Assembly (NCBI GenBank): GCA_945949175.1
Contig: CAMFDU010000007.1
Location: 1 to 49,239 of the forward strand
DNA length: 49,239 bases
Source: Gulosibacter massiliensis
GTDB lineage: Bacteria > Actinomycetota > Actinomycetes > Actinomycetales > Microbacteriaceae
Reading direction: 5' to 3'
Within the stretch, counting starts at the first letter, position 1. Each line of letters opens with the position of its first letter. The notes beneath the pieces are model-generated. The model searched no databases. It was not told where the DNA came from and saw only the letters and a program-made list of their open reading frames with translations. This document shows, in pieces, positions 1 to 9,029 of this stretch. The translations under genes and the position numbers were made by a program.

Positions 1-489
1 AGAATCATCGCCGAGCGCGCCTCGGCCAGCACCCGGCCAACGGTCAAATGGCCCAACGATGTTTTGATCGACGGTCGAAAGGTGGCTGGGATCTTGATCG
101 AATCGCTCGACACGGATCGATTAGCTGTTGGAATCGGTATCAACATCTCTGGGGTCCCCGCCGGACTGCCCCCCGAAACCGTCACGTCACTCTCGGCGGA
201 AGGCATAGGACTAACCGCCGCGGCAATCGTGCCGGTGCTCGCCGAATCAGTGATTCGCCGCGCCCAGGAACTGGATGATGAACTATTGCTGGGTGAGCTA
301 ACCCACGCGAATGACACCGTCGGACGACAGGTTCAGGTTGAATTACCCGATGGCCGTTTTGTGACGGGCCTCGCGACGGGACTCGGGTCATCGGGCTCTT
401 TGATTGTGGACACCGCGAACGGCTCCGAAGAGTTTGTGGCCGGAGACGTCACGCACGTTCGCCTCGGGGGCGACGAGTCGGTTCGGTAG
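1..489 (+). CDS. birA: Biotin-[acetyl-CoA-carboxylase] ligase, 5'-truncated by the window edge
   Basis: Frame 1 is open from the first base to the TAG at 487-489 and has no start inside the window, so the N-terminal part lies upstream. The visible part begins with the biotin-ligase signature KWPNDV followed by GRKVAGILIE and the GIGINI segment, which form the biotinyl-AMP binding core. The C-terminal portion (about residues 120-160) matches the small SH3-like domain, with a GLATGLGSSGSL turn. The enzyme activates biotin and attaches it to the biotin carboxyl carrier of acyl-CoA carboxylases in the cytoplasm. birA next to purK/purE is a common actinobacterial arrangement. A TTG at 64 is an internal codon, not the start, because the family motif begins upstream of it. 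Confidence 0.93.
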   Translation, partial: RIIAERASASTRPTVKWPNDVLIDGRKVAGILIESLDTDRLAVGIGINISGVPAGLPPETVTSLSAEGIGLTAAAIVPVLAESVIRRAQELDDELLLGELTHANDTVGRQVQVELPDGRFVTGLATGLGSSGSLIVDTANGSEEFVAGDVTHVRLGGDESVR

Positions 490-492
490 GCT
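487..492 (+). promoter_or_regulatory. -10-like element of purK (TAGGCT)
   Basis: TAGGCT overlaps the birA stop codon. It would start a transcript near 499, giving a leader of about 25 nt with an AAAGGAG ribosome site at 514-520 before the GTG of purK. The same hexamer recurs before other genes in this window. Confidence 0.4.
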
Positions 493-524
493 GAAAAGGT
501 TCTCATCCCGTCCAAAGGAGTTCT

Positions 525-1628
525 GTGCAAACCATCGGCGTCATCGGCGGAGGTCAACTCGCTCGGATGATGATTGGTCCCGCCATTGAGCTCGGCCTCG
601 AGCTGAAGGTTTTGGCGGAAAGCAGCGGTTCTGCGGCTCGCGATCGCGCAACAACGGTAGGGGATTTTCGCGATCTGGACACCGTTCTACAATTTGCCCG
701 CGACGTTGACGTGATCACGTTCGACCACGAGCATGTGCCAACCGCCATCATTCTGGCTCTCGAAAAAGCTGGAGTCGCGGTCAGACCAGGTTCCGAAGCA
801 CTGACTGTTGCTCAAGACAAAATTGTGATGCGTCAGATTCTGGAGGATTTGGGTCACCCCCTTCCCGTCTGGGGCGTCGCGGAAACAACTGCCGACGTAG
901 AGGGTTTTCTTGCGGCCAACGGCGGACGGATCATCGCGAAAGCGCCGCGCGGAGGATACGACGGCAAGGGGGTCGCGGTCGTCACCGAGTCTGTCCAAGT
1001 CCAAGAATGGTTAGCCCTCGGTCCAGTCCTGATGGAAGAGATGGTCGATTTTTCACGTGAGCTCGCACAGCTCGTTGCTCGCCGCCCCAACGGTGACACG
1101 GCGATGTGGCCCGTGGTCGAAACCACGCAAGCCAATGGCGTGTGCACCGAAGTGACTCTTCCTGCGCCAACCGGGGACGATCGCATCATCGAGGTTGCCG
1201 CAGAACTTGGTCGGCAGATTGCGAATGATCTGAACGTAACTGGCGTGCTCGCCGTCGAACTGTTCGAAACTCCTGACGGGCGCCTCTTGGTGAACGAACT
1301 CGCAATGCGACCGCACAATTCAGGCCACGTCACAATCGAGGGCAGCGTCACGTCACAGTTCGAACAACACCTTCGCGCGATTTGCGACATGCCTCTCGGC
1401 GCCACTGATTCCCGACACCCCTGGGCCGTCATGGTCAATGTGTTCGGTGCGATGGACCTTGGGCGTTACGGCCGATTGGCCGAATCGAGCGATGTCAAAC
1501 TTCACAACTACGGCAAGGAACCTCGAGCCGGTCGAAAGGTAGGACACGTCACAGCGACAGGGTCCGACGTCGCCGACACCACGTCTCGGGCGCGTGCCGT
1601 GGCGGAAATCTTCCATGCCGACATTTAG
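525..1628 (+). CDS. purK: N5-carboxyaminoimidazole ribonucleotide synthase
   Basis: 367-residue ATP-grasp enzyme that uses ATP and bicarbonate to convert AIR to N5-CAIR in purine synthesis. The N-terminus IGVIGGGQLARMM is the PurK signature. The central ATP-grasp loop KAPRGGYDGKGV and the metal/phosphate segment NELAMRPHNSGH are intact. The GTG start at 525 is preceded by a strong AAAGGAG site 5 nt away. purE follows after 9 nt, so the two consecutive steps (PurK then PurE) are probably co-transcribed. Length and motifs are normal for the family, with no sign of damage. Confidence 0.96.
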   Translation: MQTIGVIGGGQLARMMIGPAIELGLELKVLAESSGSAARDRATTVGDFRDLDTVLQFARDVDVITFDHEHVPTAIILALEKAGVAVRPGSEALTVAQDKIVMRQILEDLGHPLPVWGVAETTADVEGFLAANGGRIIAKAPRGGYDGKGVAVVTESVQVQEWLALGPVLMEEMVDFSRELAQLVARRPNGDTAMWPVVETTQANGVCTEVTLPAPTGDDRIIEVAAELGRQIANDLNVTGVLAVELFETPDGRLLVNELAMRPHNSGHVTIEGSVTSQFEQHLRAICDMPLGATDSRHPWAVMVNVFGAMDLGRYGRLAESSDVKLHNYGKEPRAGRKVGHVTATGSDVADTTSRARAVAEIFHADI

Positions 1629-1637
1629 CATGGAGAG

Positions 1638-2135
1638 GTGAGCACGCCACTCGTCGCTATCGTTATGGGATCCGATTCGGATTGGCCAACGATGAGCGCT
1701 GCCAAGGACATCCTGGAACAGTTTGGCGTGGCATCTGACGTGCAGGTGCTGAGTGCTCACCGCACACCCGAGGCCATGATCGAATGGGGCAAACAGGCTC
1801 GATCGAATGGTGTTTCGGTGATTATTGCAGGAGCTGGAGGCGCCGCCCATCTTCCGGGCATGCTCGCCTCAGTGACGAGTTTGCCCGTGATTGGCGTTCC
1901 GATCGCGTTGTCTCAATTGGACGGGCTCGATTCGCTGTTGTCTATCGTGCAAATGCCCGGCGGTGTTCCTGTCGCAACCGTGTCAATAGGAAACTCGACG
2001 AATGCCGCGTTGCTCGCTGTCCGAATGTTGTCAATCTCGAGCGCGCCGCTCGCCGCTCAATTGGATAAGTATTCGCTGTCCTTGGCTGACCTCGTCGCCG
2101 AGAAAAACGCTGCACTCAAAGATTCGTTGTCGTGA
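1638..2135 (+). CDS. purE: N5-CAIR mutase
   Basis: 165-residue class I PurE, which moves the carboxyl group of N5-CAIR to give CAIR. Family hallmarks are visible: GSDSDWPTM near the N-terminus, SAHRTPE with the catalytic His, and the glycine-rich [12 protein letters not shown] loop. GTG start; GGAGAGG sits directly before it at 1632-1638, an unusually close ribosome site, so translational coupling from purK 9 nt upstream is likely. Its stop overlaps the start of the next gene in a GTGA tetranucleotide. Confidence 0.95.
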   Translation: MSTPLVAIVMGSDSDWPTMSAAKDILEQFGVASDVQVLSAHRTPEAMIEWGKQARSNGVSVIIAGAGGAAHLPGMLASVTSLPVIGVPIALSQLDGLDSLLSIVQMPGGVPVATVSIGNSTNAALLAVRMLSISSAPLAAQLDKYSLSLADLVAEKNAALKDSLS

Positions 2136-3475
2136 GTCTGACATCACCGATTCGTAACCCGAACCTCCACGACGCGGCAGTAATGCGCCGTCGCGCGTGG
2201 TGGCTCGTCACAATGTCGATATTCATCCCCGGTTCGGCACAGTTGCTCGCAGGAAATCGACGACTAGGCCGAATCCTGTTTGGCACGTGGTTAACCCTTG
2301 TTTTCATCGCGGTCGTAACGCTCGTGGCATACCTCCTCGCACCGGGATTCACTCTCGGATTCTGGGTTTCTTACTGGGGACTATTCGGGTTGCAGGTGAT
2401 TCTGGGCGTTCTTGGTGTCATCTCGATCGTCGCCGCTGTGGACACATTTCGATTGGTTCGGTTTGTGCATGTCCCTGGCCGAACCCGCCTCTGGGTCGCG
2501 ATTTTCACTGTGGTTGCGATGTTTGGGCCGGCGGGCGGTGCAGCATACGGAACATTTCTCGCGGGACTGACGAGAACCACAATTGCGGGCATCTTTGCCG
2601 ATGCGCCGACGGTCGCGCCGATCGAAGGAAAATACAGTTTCATGTTGCTCGGCGGAGACGCCGGTGCTGACCGGATTGGACTTCGACCCGATTCGGTCAG
2701 CCTTGTCACCATCGATGCGAATACGGGACAAATCACGGTGGTGGGCATTCCGCGAAACATGTACAACGCTCCGTTCGTTAAGGACTCGCCGATGCGCGCC
2801 GAGTGGCCAGACGGTTTCAACTGCGGTGATGAGTGCCTGTTCTCTTATATCTATCCGTGGGCAGAAGAACACCCAGAGTTGTATCCGGATGCGGTTGCGG
2901 CCGGATCATCGCCGGGCGTCGAGGCAATGCGGGATTCCGTCGAAGCAATCACCGGACTACCCGTACAGTTCTATGTGCTCATCGATATGCGCGGTTTCAG
3001 CGGACTAATCGATGCCCTGGGAGGCGTTGATATCGTTATTGACGAACGCGTAAACGTCTGTGTCGTAGGAGAACCCATCACCGACACTTTTCCGGCCGGC
3101 GCGACTCATCTGGATGGCAAACGAGCGCTGATGTATGTCCGAACCCGATGCGAGTCTGACGATTTTGAGCGCATGGGGCGCCAACGTCAGTTGGAGGAAG
3201 CAATTCTTCGTCAAGTGCAGCCTGCAACGATGCTCACAAAGTTTGAGCAACTTGCCTCCGCGGGACGAGCTTTGGTCGTGACCGATTTACCGCAGTCCAT
3301 GATTGGAGTCATGGTTGATCTCGGAACGAAGGCCCGTAAGATGCCGTTGCTCCGTGCGGAATTGGTTCCGCCCATTTTTGACCACTTGTATCCGAACTTT
3401 CAGGTGGCTCACGAGATCGTTCGCGAAGCCGTTTTCCCGCCGACGCCGACGCCGACGCCGACGCCCGAGCCATAG
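2132..3475 (+). CDS. LytR-CpsA-Psr (LCP) family cell-wall glycopolymer ligase
   Basis: 447 residues. LCP proteins transfer lipid-linked glycopolymers onto peptidoglycan outside the membrane. The N-terminal 150 residues hold about four hydrophobic segments (near 23-41, 48-70, 75-105 and 118-145) instead of the usual single anchor. The LCP domain runs from about 167 to 400, with [20 protein letters not shown] (polyprenyl-phosphate-binding Arg/Asp), GIPRNM and the [19 protein letters not shown] block. The C-terminus is a [11 protein letters not shown] tail encoded by a hexanucleotide repeat. The GTG start overlaps the purE stop by 4 nt. The rml genes nearby suggest a rhamnose-containing wall polymer as substrate, which is an inference. 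Confidence 0.9.
   Translation: MSLTSPIRNPNLHDAAVMRRRAWWLVTMSIFIPGSAQLLAGNRRLGRILFGTWLTLVFIAVVTLVAYLLAPGFTLGFWVSYWGLFGLQVILGVLGVISIVAAVDTFRLVRFVHVPGRTRLWVAIFTVVAMFGPAGGAAYGTFLAGLTRTTIAGIFADAPTVAPIEGKYSFMLLGGDAGADRIGLRPDSVSLVTIDANTGQITVVGIPRNMYNAPFVKDSPMRAEWPDGFNCGDECLFSYIYPWAEEHPELYPDAVAAGSSPGVEAMRDSVEAITGLPVQFYVLIDMRGFSGLIDALGGVDIVIDERVNVCVVGEPITDTFPAGATHLDGKRALMYVRTRCESDDFERMGRQRQLEEAILRQVQPATMLTKFEQLASAGRALVVTDLPQSMIGVMVDLGTKARKMPLLRAELVPPIFDHLYPNFQVAHEIVREAVFPPTPTPTPTPEP
3442..3465 (+). repeat. Hexanucleotide tandem repeat (GACGCC x4) in the LCP gene
   Basis: Four perfect consecutive GACGCC units encode the Thr-Pro tail of the LCP protein. The unit is six bases, so copy-number change would lengthen or shorten the tail by Pro-Thr pairs without shifting the frame. 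Confidence 0.85.
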
Positions 3476-3480
3476 CGCAG

Positions 3481-4323
3481 CTAGATCGAAAAATCGGTGC
3501 GAAGAGCCGTTCGGAGCGCGTCGCGCCACGGAAGCATCTCGGGGAGCCCTGCGGATTGTGCCGCGTCGTCACCGAGAACGGAATAGGCCGGACGTGGTGC
3601 TGGGCGAACGAATGCATCAGATGTAGTTTGGCCGACCAGGTCTGTCGGGGCACCAACTTCTTCGTAAATTGCGATTGCCAAATCCCACCACGAACACACA
3701 CCAGAATTTGTTGCGTGGTAGGTCCCCGGTGCAACATCAAGTAGTAGGCGAATTCGTTCGGCAAGATTTCTCGTCCATGTCGGTTGCCCAAATTGGTCGG
3801 TGACGACGCTAACGGCGTCGCCCGCCTGGGCCTTCGCGAGCATCGTCGCGACGAAACTCGGTCCGCCCGCGCCATAGAGCCACGCGGTGCGGACGACGAT
3901 TGCTCCGTCCGGGTGGGCTGACCGCACTCCGCGTTCGCCCGCGAGCTTACTTCGGCCGTACGCAGACCGCGGCTCTGTTGCCGCGTCCTCTCGATATGGC
4001 CTCGTCGCGAGACCGTCAAATACGTAATCGGTTGACACCTGCACGAGGCGTGCACCTGCGTCCGCACACGCCCGCGCCACGTTCGTTGCACCTCCGGCAT
4101 TGATTTCCATCGCGACGGCTTCGTTGGCTTCGGCATCATCGACGGCAGTGTAGGCGGCGGCATTAATGACAGCCACTCGACCGGCAACCGCACGCTGAAC
4201 AGCAATCGCGTCAGTGATGTCGAGGTCTGCACGAGAGACGAAGTCGGCGGTATCGCCGAAGACTTCGCCCAGGGCCGTTGCGAGCATTCCGCCACCGCCG
4301 GTCACAAGAATTGGTGCAGTCAT
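3481..4323 (-). CDS. rmlD: dTDP-4-dehydrorhamnose reductase
   Basis: About 280 residues, short-chain-dehydrogenase fold. It reduces dTDP-4-keto-L-rhamnose to dTDP-L-rhamnose with NAD(P)H. Visible features are the N-terminal Rossmann motif VTGGGGMLATALG, the NAAAYTAVDDAE strand, STDYVFDG and the catalytic YGRSK (Tyr-x-x-x-Lys). ATG at 4323 is preferred; a GTG one codon upstream (4326) is also possible, and GGGAG lies just before both. It is divergent from a glycosyltransferase and ends 5 nt from the convergent LCP gene. rmlC and rmlA lie 2-3 kb away, while rmlB is not in the window. Confidence 0.94.
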   Translation of the reverse strand: MTAPILVTGGGGMLATALGEVFGDTADFVSRADLDITDAIAVQRAVAGRVAVINAAAYTAVDDAEANEAVAMEINAGGATNVARACADAGARLVQVSTDYVFDGLATRPYREDAATEPRSAYGRSKLAGERGVRSAHPDGAIVVRTAWLYGAGGPSFVATMLAKAQAGDAVSVVTDQFGQPTWTRNLAERIRLLLDVAPGTYHATNSGVCSWWDLAIAIYEEVGAPTDLVGQTTSDAFVRPAPRPAYSVLGDDAAQSAGLPEMLPWRDALRTALRTDFSI

Positions 4324-4343
4324 CACAATCTCCCTCGTCCTTC

Positions 4344-4364
4344 AGCGTAGTGCGGCAATAGGCT
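4344..4364. promoter_or_regulatory. Divergent -10-like elements between rmlD and glycosyltransferase
   Basis: On the plus strand TAGGCT at 4359-4364 lies exactly 6 nt before the GTG at 4371, so the glycosyltransferase mRNA would be leaderless. On the minus strand TACGCT (4349-4344) would give rmlD a short leader containing GGGAG. Neither has an obvious -35 box. Confidence 0.4.
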
Positions 4365-4370
4365 GGGCGA

Positions 4371-5492
4371 GTGAAGAATGCGTCTGCCCAACCGCTCGTT
4401 CTCGTGGACGCAACAGCAATCAGTGCGCAGCGCGGCGGAGTTGGCCGTTATGTCGAGGAATTGGTTCGCGAGTCCGCCCTTGCCGGTCTATCTCTTGTCG
4501 TGGTGTGCCAGCCACGCGACGCGAAGTCCTTTGCGGACCTGCACTGCGATCTTGTTGTCGCTCCGCGGAGTGTTGAGACCGTGTTCGTGAGATTTCTATG
4601 GGAACAGCTTGGATTGCCCTCGCTCGCGCGTCGACTTCGAGCCACGACGATTCACTCACCGCACTACACATTTCCGTTTTTCACGCGACGTCACCGTGCG
4701 GTGACCATTCACGACCTCACCTTCTGGTCGCACCCTGATCGTCATTCAACAGTGAAGAGGTTGTTTTTCAAATTCTGGATTGTGGCGTCCGCCCGCATGG
4801 GTCTTGACGTCATCGTCCCGTCCGCGGCGACCGGCGCGGAATATCAGCGCGTTACTCGTGCGAAGGTCGACAACATCACGGTGGCGTTCCATGGTGTGGA
4901 TCGAGACGCGTTTCACCCACCGACACCTCGCGCTATCGCGAAATTTGCGAAGGCAAACCACGCGGCGTCCTGGATTGCGTTCCTCGGCACGATTGAGCCG
5001 CGCAAAAACGTTGTTGCCCTGATTGAAGGTTTCCAACTCGCCACGCGTGACATGGTGAAACGACCGAGCCTTCTTCTGGCCGGGGCGCCAGGATGGGACG
5101 GGGCGGTTGCTGGCGCAATCTCTCGCGCCGCCGACAACGGGTTTGACGTGCGACACCTCGGGTACATCCCGCTCGACGATTTGCCGGCATTTCTGGGAGG
5201 CGCGGTCGTAGCCGCGTATCCCAGCGAAGGCGAAGGCTTTGGACTTCCTGTACTCGAGGCGATGTCATGTGGTGCGCCAGTCCTGACGTCGCGCTCGTTG
5301 TCACTCCCTGAAGTGGGGGGAGACGCCGTGGCGTATTCTGACACGACGCCTGAGGGAATTGGACGTGGTTTGACCGAACTGTTGGCTGACGAGTCACGCC
5401 GAACCAAAATGTCAACCGCCGGGTTAACAAGAGCGGCTCAGTTTACCTGGTCGAAATGCCTGGTGGCTCATCGCGCAGTGTGGGGACTCTAG
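4371..5492 (+). CDS. GT4-type glycosyltransferase
   Basis: 373-residue GT-B retaining glycosyltransferase. The N-terminal acceptor domain has ISAQRGGVGRYVEELVRE (the GG(I/V)GRY motif). The C-terminal nucleotide-sugar domain has FLGTIEPRKN and EGEGFGLPVLEAMSCGAP with the E-x7-E signature near residue 284. No membrane segment is obvious, so it probably works on the inner membrane face. GTG start, no ribosome site, -10-like hexamer 6 nt upstream. It is paralogous in layout to the next gene (5489-6595). Within an rml cluster it probably transfers rhamnose or mannose; the exact sugar cannot be read from sequence. Confidence 0.88.
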   Translation: MKNASAQPLVLVDATAISAQRGGVGRYVEELVRESALAGLSLVVVCQPRDAKSFADLHCDLVVAPRSVETVFVRFLWEQLGLPSLARRLRATTIHSPHYTFPFFTRRHRAVTIHDLTFWSHPDRHSTVKRLFFKFWIVASARMGLDVIVPSAATGAEYQRVTRAKVDNITVAFHGVDRDAFHPPTPRAIAKFAKANHAASWIAFLGTIEPRKNVVALIEGFQLATRDMVKRPSLLLAGAPGWDGAVAGAISRAADNGFDVRHLGYIPLDDLPAFLGGAVVAAYPSEGEGFGLPVLEAMSCGAPVLTSRSLSLPEVGGDAVAYSDTTPEGIGRGLTELLADESRRTKMSTAGLTRAAQFTWSKCLVAHRAVWGL

Positions 5493-6595
5493 GTCAGCTC
5501 CTCGAACACCGACGCGAGCCGAGCCGCGCTCGCATCCCACGAGAACTGGGCGGCACGGGCTTTTCCACGCGAGCCCAGGTCGCGTCTAAGTGTTTCGTCG
5601 TCCAACCCTGTCAACGCTTCAGCGAGCTTGAGGGTCCCGTTTTTACCATGAACGTCAACCGCAATAGCGGATTGACCGGCGACCTCACGGAGCGCCTCGG
5701 CGGTCGAATGTACGACCGGAACGCCCAACGACATCGCTTCGAGCACGGGAAGCCCGAAACCTTCCTCGATAGAGGGCACGACGAGCCCGCGAGAAGCCGA
5801 AAGGACGGCAGCGAGATCTGAATCACCGAGTCGGCCGAGCGCGCGGACACGGTGTGGCGCGATTCCGGTGCGGGACACAATGTCATTGACGCTCACGCCA
5901 CCCCAACCCTGCGGTCCAATGACCACGAGCGAGAGGTCTTCGATTGAGGCGAGCGCAATGAGAAGTTGCTCGAGTCCTTTGCGGGGTTCTAGGGTCCCGA
6001 TGAAAGTGATGTACACAGCCGGAAGTTCCAGTGCAGACCGGCGGTCATCGGCGTCGACGGGCACGACCAGGTCGGATGTCGGTGCACCACCGATGACACG
6101 AATCCGATTCCCGAGCGTCAGGAAAGTCGAAAGCCGAGAGGCGACCGCATCCGTTGGGACGACAACGATGTCAGCGAAGCGTTGAGCACGCTCACCCATT
6201 GCACGATGCCAGCGCGCGCCCCGGCTCGTCAACGTTTCGGGATGGGTCCACGGCACAGCATCGTGAATCGTCACAATGTGCTGACCGTGTTCGGCGAGGG
6301 GCGCAAAAAGGCTGGGCGAATAGGTTACTTCGCGCTTGGGGACAGCGACTCCGCGCTCCCACGCCCGTGCGAGAACTGCCCGCGGAAACGGCGAGACATC
6401 GATGCCATCGAGTAGTGGAATGAATCCCTCAAGTTGGCGAACCGTGTCATGTGATACCCGGGGGACAAAACCGACAAGCGATCGCTCGCCATCAACTCGC
6501 GTCGAGAGGGCACGAACAAGATTGAGCGCATAGCGCCCAATACCACCAGGGATAGGCGCGACCACTTGGTCGAGGATCACGGAGGTCGTCTTCAA
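5489..6595 (-). CDS. GT4-type glycosyltransferase (second)
   Basis: 368-residue GT-B enzyme of the same type as its convergent neighbour: VAPIPGGIGRYALNLVRAL at the N-terminus, FIGTLEPRKGLEQLL in the middle and EEGFGLPVLEAMSLGVPVV at the nucleotide-sugar site. The start is TTG at 6595, chosen because the conserved N-terminus begins within the next few codons and no ATG or GTG lies closer. Its stop shares a CTAG tetranucleotide (5489-5492) with the stop of the opposite gene. The start is only 30 nt from rmlC, which runs the other way. Confidence 0.86.
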   Translation of the reverse strand: MKTTSVILDQVVAPIPGGIGRYALNLVRALSTRVDGERSLVGFVPRVSHDTVRQLEGFIPLLDGIDVSPFPRAVLARAWERGVAVPKREVTYSPSLFAPLAEHGQHIVTIHDAVPWTHPETLTSRGARWHRAMGERAQRFADIVVVPTDAVASRLSTFLTLGNRIRVIGGAPTSDLVVPVDADDRRSALELPAVYITFIGTLEPRKGLEQLLIALASIEDLSLVVIGPQGWGGVSVNDIVSRTGIAPHRVRALGRLGDSDLAAVLSASRGLVVPSIEEGFGLPVLEAMSLGVPVVHSTAEALREVAGQSAIAVDVHGKNGTLKLAEALTGLDDETLRRDLGSRGKARAAQFSWDASAARLASVFEELT

Positions 6596-6613
6596 CGCTT
6601 AACCCGCTGTCGT

Positions 6614-6619
6614 TACTAT
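6614..6619 (+). promoter_or_regulatory. -10-like element of rmlC (TACTAT), leaderless start
   Basis: TACTAT ends 6 nt before the GTG at 6626 and no purine-rich ribosome site precedes that codon, so transcription is expected to begin at or within 1 nt of the start codon. Confidence 0.42.
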
Positions 6620-6625
6620 GGTCAC

Positions 6626-7198
6626 GTGGACATTCAACCATTACGCATCGCGGGCGCGTGGCGTATTTCCCCACAAGTTTTTGGTGATGCGCGTGGCTCG
6701 TTTTCTGAATGGTTCCGCGCAGACCACCTAGAGGCCGTGACGGGCTTTCGACTGAACCCGATTCAAGCGAATATTTCGCGGTCGTCGCGCGGTGTAGTTC
6801 GAGGCATCCATTATGCCGATGTGCCTCCCGGGCAAGCAAAATACGTGATGCCCCTGACAGGTTCGATTATCGACTTCGTCGTGGACATCCGCGAGGGCTC
6901 GCCCACATTTGGCCAATGGGAAAGCGTGACGCTTGACAGCGAAATTCACGATGCGATTCTCATCGAACCGGGGTTGGGACATGCATTCATGGCTCTAGAA
7001 GACCTGACCACGGTCACCTATCTTGTGACCGACATTTACCGACCAGAACGCGAACACGGTGTTAACCCGCTGGATCCTGACATTGCTCTGACCTTCCCGG
7101 CCGGAATTAAGCCCGTATTGTCTGACAAAGATACGTCGGCCCCGACCCTTGCCGAAGCGCTTGCCGCGGAGTCACTGCCGAAATGGGGTAGACCATGA
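6626..7198 (+). CDS. rmlC: dTDP-4-dehydrorhamnose 3,5-epimerase
   Basis: 190-residue cupin that epimerises dTDP-4-keto-6-deoxyglucose at C3 and C5. Visible are [13 protein letters not shown], the [11 protein letters not shown] segment with the catalytic His, the KYV strand, the [16 protein letters not shown] strands and [16 protein letters not shown] at 6626 is preferred over an in-frame codon 60 bases upstream (6566) because homology begins at [13 protein letters not shown] and a TACTAT element sits 6 nt before it. The stop overlaps rmlA by ATGA, indicating translational coupling. Confidence 0.94.
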   Translation: MDIQPLRIAGAWRISPQVFGDARGSFSEWFRADHLEAVTGFRLNPIQANISRSSRGVVRGIHYADVPPGQAKYVMPLTGSIIDFVVDIREGSPTFGQWESVTLDSEIHDAILIEPGLGHAFMALEDLTTVTYLVTDIYRPEREHGVNPLDPDIALTFPAGIKPVLSDKDTSAPTLAEALAAESLPKWGRP

Positions 7199-8058
7199 AG
7201 GGCATCATCTTGGCAGGGGGAACAGGTTCTCGGCTCTGGCCAATCACTCTGGGGAATTCCAAGCAACTCATTCCGATTTATGACAAACCGATGGTGTACT
7301 ACCCGTTGTCGACGTTGATGACTGCAGGTATTCGCGAAGTCTTGATTATCACCGCTCCCGAGCACGCAGATTTGTTTCGCGGTCTGCTTGGTGACGGCTC
7401 TGCGTGGGGAATGCGAATCGAATTCGCGATACAGCCGAGCCCCGACGGGCTGGCGCAGGCGTTCATTATCGGCGAATCGTTTACTGCGGGTGACTCTGTG
7501 GCGTTAGCGCTGGGCGACAATATTTTTCACGGGTCCGGTTTCGAGAGCGCACTGCCCAACACGACGAACTTCGAGGGCGGACACATTTTTGCGTACCCAG
7601 TTCCTGACCCCGAGCGCTACGGCGTTATCGAATTTGACGCAGATGGCACCGCTCTCTCGATTGAAGAGAAACCACAGAAGCCAAAGTCTCGATTCGCGAT
7701 TCCCGGCGTGTACTTTTATGGCCCCGATGTAGTTGATGTGGCGAAGGGAATCAAACCGAGCCACCGCGGTGAACTAGAGATCACGTCCGTGAGCGAGCAC
7801 TATCTGCGTGACGGACGCCTTCGAGTCAGTGTGCTCGACGCGGGAACGATGTGGTTCGATACGGGAACAATCGACTCGATGATGGACGCGTCGGAATATG
7901 TTCGCGCAGTTGAGCGTCGAACCGGCGCAAAGATTGCTTGTCCAGAGGAAATCGCATGGCGACAAGGTTGGGTTACGTCGGATCAACTTGCGGTGATTGC
8001 ACAGCCTCTCGAAAAGAGTGGCTACGGCGCGTATCTTTTAGGGCTTCTCGACGACTAA
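7195..8058 (+). CDS. rmlA: Glucose-1-phosphate thymidylyltransferase
   Basis: 287-residue nucleotidyltransferase that makes dTDP-glucose from dTTP and glucose-1-phosphate, the first step to dTDP-rhamnose. The N-terminus is [13 protein letters not shown] followed by [25 protein letters not shown] carries the metal-binding Asp; EEKPQKPKS and the WFDTGT segment are conserved. Length is typical of RmlA. ATG overlaps the rmlC stop by 4 nt. The end overlaps the convergent GT2 gene by 4 nt (CTAA). Confidence 0.95.
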   Translation: MKGIILAGGTGSRLWPITLGNSKQLIPIYDKPMVYYPLSTLMTAGIREVLIITAPEHADLFRGLLGDGSAWGMRIEFAIQPSPDGLAQAFIIGESFTAGDSVALALGDNIFHGSGFESALPNTTNFEGGHIFAYPVPDPERYGVIEFDADGTALSIEEKPQKPKSRFAIPGVYFYGPDVVDVAKGIKPSHRGELEITSVSEHYLRDGRLRVSVLDAGTMWFDTGTIDSMMDASEYVRAVERRTGAKIACPEEIAWRQGWVTSDQLAVIAQPLEKSGYGAYLLGLLDD

Positions 8059-8927
8059 CGGCGGCGCGTTTTCGCTGACTCCCGAAAACGAAGCCCAACC
8101 GCCACGAGGAAGCGAACCGGCCACCATGCGATTCCCGGATAGCGTTTACTGATCCAGCGCCGCGCACTGACGTGATGCGCCGCAATCATGGAGGCCGAGT
8201 GTTGACGGGTCGAATGCCCTCCTTCGTGCTCAACCGTTGCGCTCGGCACAAACACGTTGCGCCACCCGCTAAGGCCGAGTCGGAACCCGAGGTCTACATC
8301 CTCGAAATACATGAAGAACCCGTCGTCAAAACCGCGAACCTCGTCAAATGCTGTCCGCCGCACGAGAATACATGCGCCACTAAGCCACCCTGCATCCCGC
8401 TCGGTGACATAGTCAGCGAACTGGTGGTAGCGGCGGGTCCACGGGTTGGCCGGCGCGAGGTCTCCTAACAGCGCGTGGCCCACTCCGAGCCGCAGTGACG
8501 GGATTGCCCTGGCAGACGGGTAAACAGTGCCGTTGTGATCACGAATGCGCGGACCCAGTGCGCCGATGGTCAAATCACCATTGCCGACGCGCACAAGTTC
8601 ATCCAACGAACCTGAGTCCAGCGTGAGATCGGGGTTCACGACAAAAATCCAGCCAATATCGGGATCAAGCGTTGCGACCCCGGCGTTGATTCCGCCACCG
8701 TAGCCCGGATTGTCGGGTCGGGGCACGATGCGTGCAGCTGACCCCATCAACGCCTCTGCAAGTTCATCGTCGCCGCCGGGAACGTTGTCGACCACGACGA
8801 TGTCGACAGGGTGAGAAGTTGAGCCAGGAATCGATGTCATCAATTTGCGAATAGCGTCACTGGATCGAAACGACACGGTCACAATTCCGATTCTCGTCGC
8901 AGGGTTGAGGCTACTCACGCTCCCCAT
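8055..8927 (-). CDS. GT2-family glycosyltransferase (rhamnosyltransferase-like)
   Basis: 290-residue GT-A inverting glycosyltransferase. [15 protein letters not shown] begins the nucleotide-sugar fold, [11 protein letters not shown] follows, [15 protein letters not shown] is the characteristic segment of the WbbL-type subgroup, NPDL is the DxD-equivalent, and [19 protein letters not shown] is the ED motif acceptor site. WbbL-like enzymes add rhamnose from dTDP-rhamnose to a lipid-linked sugar, which fits rmlA next door, but the donor is inferred. ATG at 8927 is chosen; a TTG at 8936 and a GTG at 8918 are in-frame alternatives. No clear ribosome site or -10 fits any of them. Confidence 0.87.
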   Translation of the reverse strand: MGSVSSLNPATRIGIVTVSFRSSDAIRKLMTSIPGSTSHPVDIVVVDNVPGGDDELAEALMGSAARIVPRPDNPGYGGGINAGVATLDPDIGWIFVVNPDLTLDSGSLDELVRVGNGDLTIGALGPRIRDHNGTVYPSARAIPSLRLGVGHALLGDLAPANPWTRRYHQFADYVTERDAGWLSGACILVRRTAFDEVRGFDDGFFMYFEDVDLGFRLGLSGWRNVFVPSATVEHEGGHSTRQHSASMIAAHHVSARRWISKRYPGIAWWPVRFLVAVGLRFRESAKTRRR

Positions 8928-9002
8928 GCTAGCCAACTCGCTCGCGGTGACGCCGACCTGTTTGCTTCCGTAGTTTTCCCAATTGCGTCACATACACTCG
9001 AA

Positions 9003-9016
9003 TTACACCTGTGTAA
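9003..9016. promoter_or_regulatory. Palindrome before the LGFP-protein gene
   Basis: TTACAC-CT-GTGTAA has perfect 6-base arms and sits directly before the AAAGGGG ribosome site of the gene at 9030, in the divergent spacer with the GT2 gene. Its position and AT-rich form suit a repressor site or small mRNA hairpin. Confidence 0.4.
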
Positions 9017-9029
9017 AGGGGTTTAAGTC

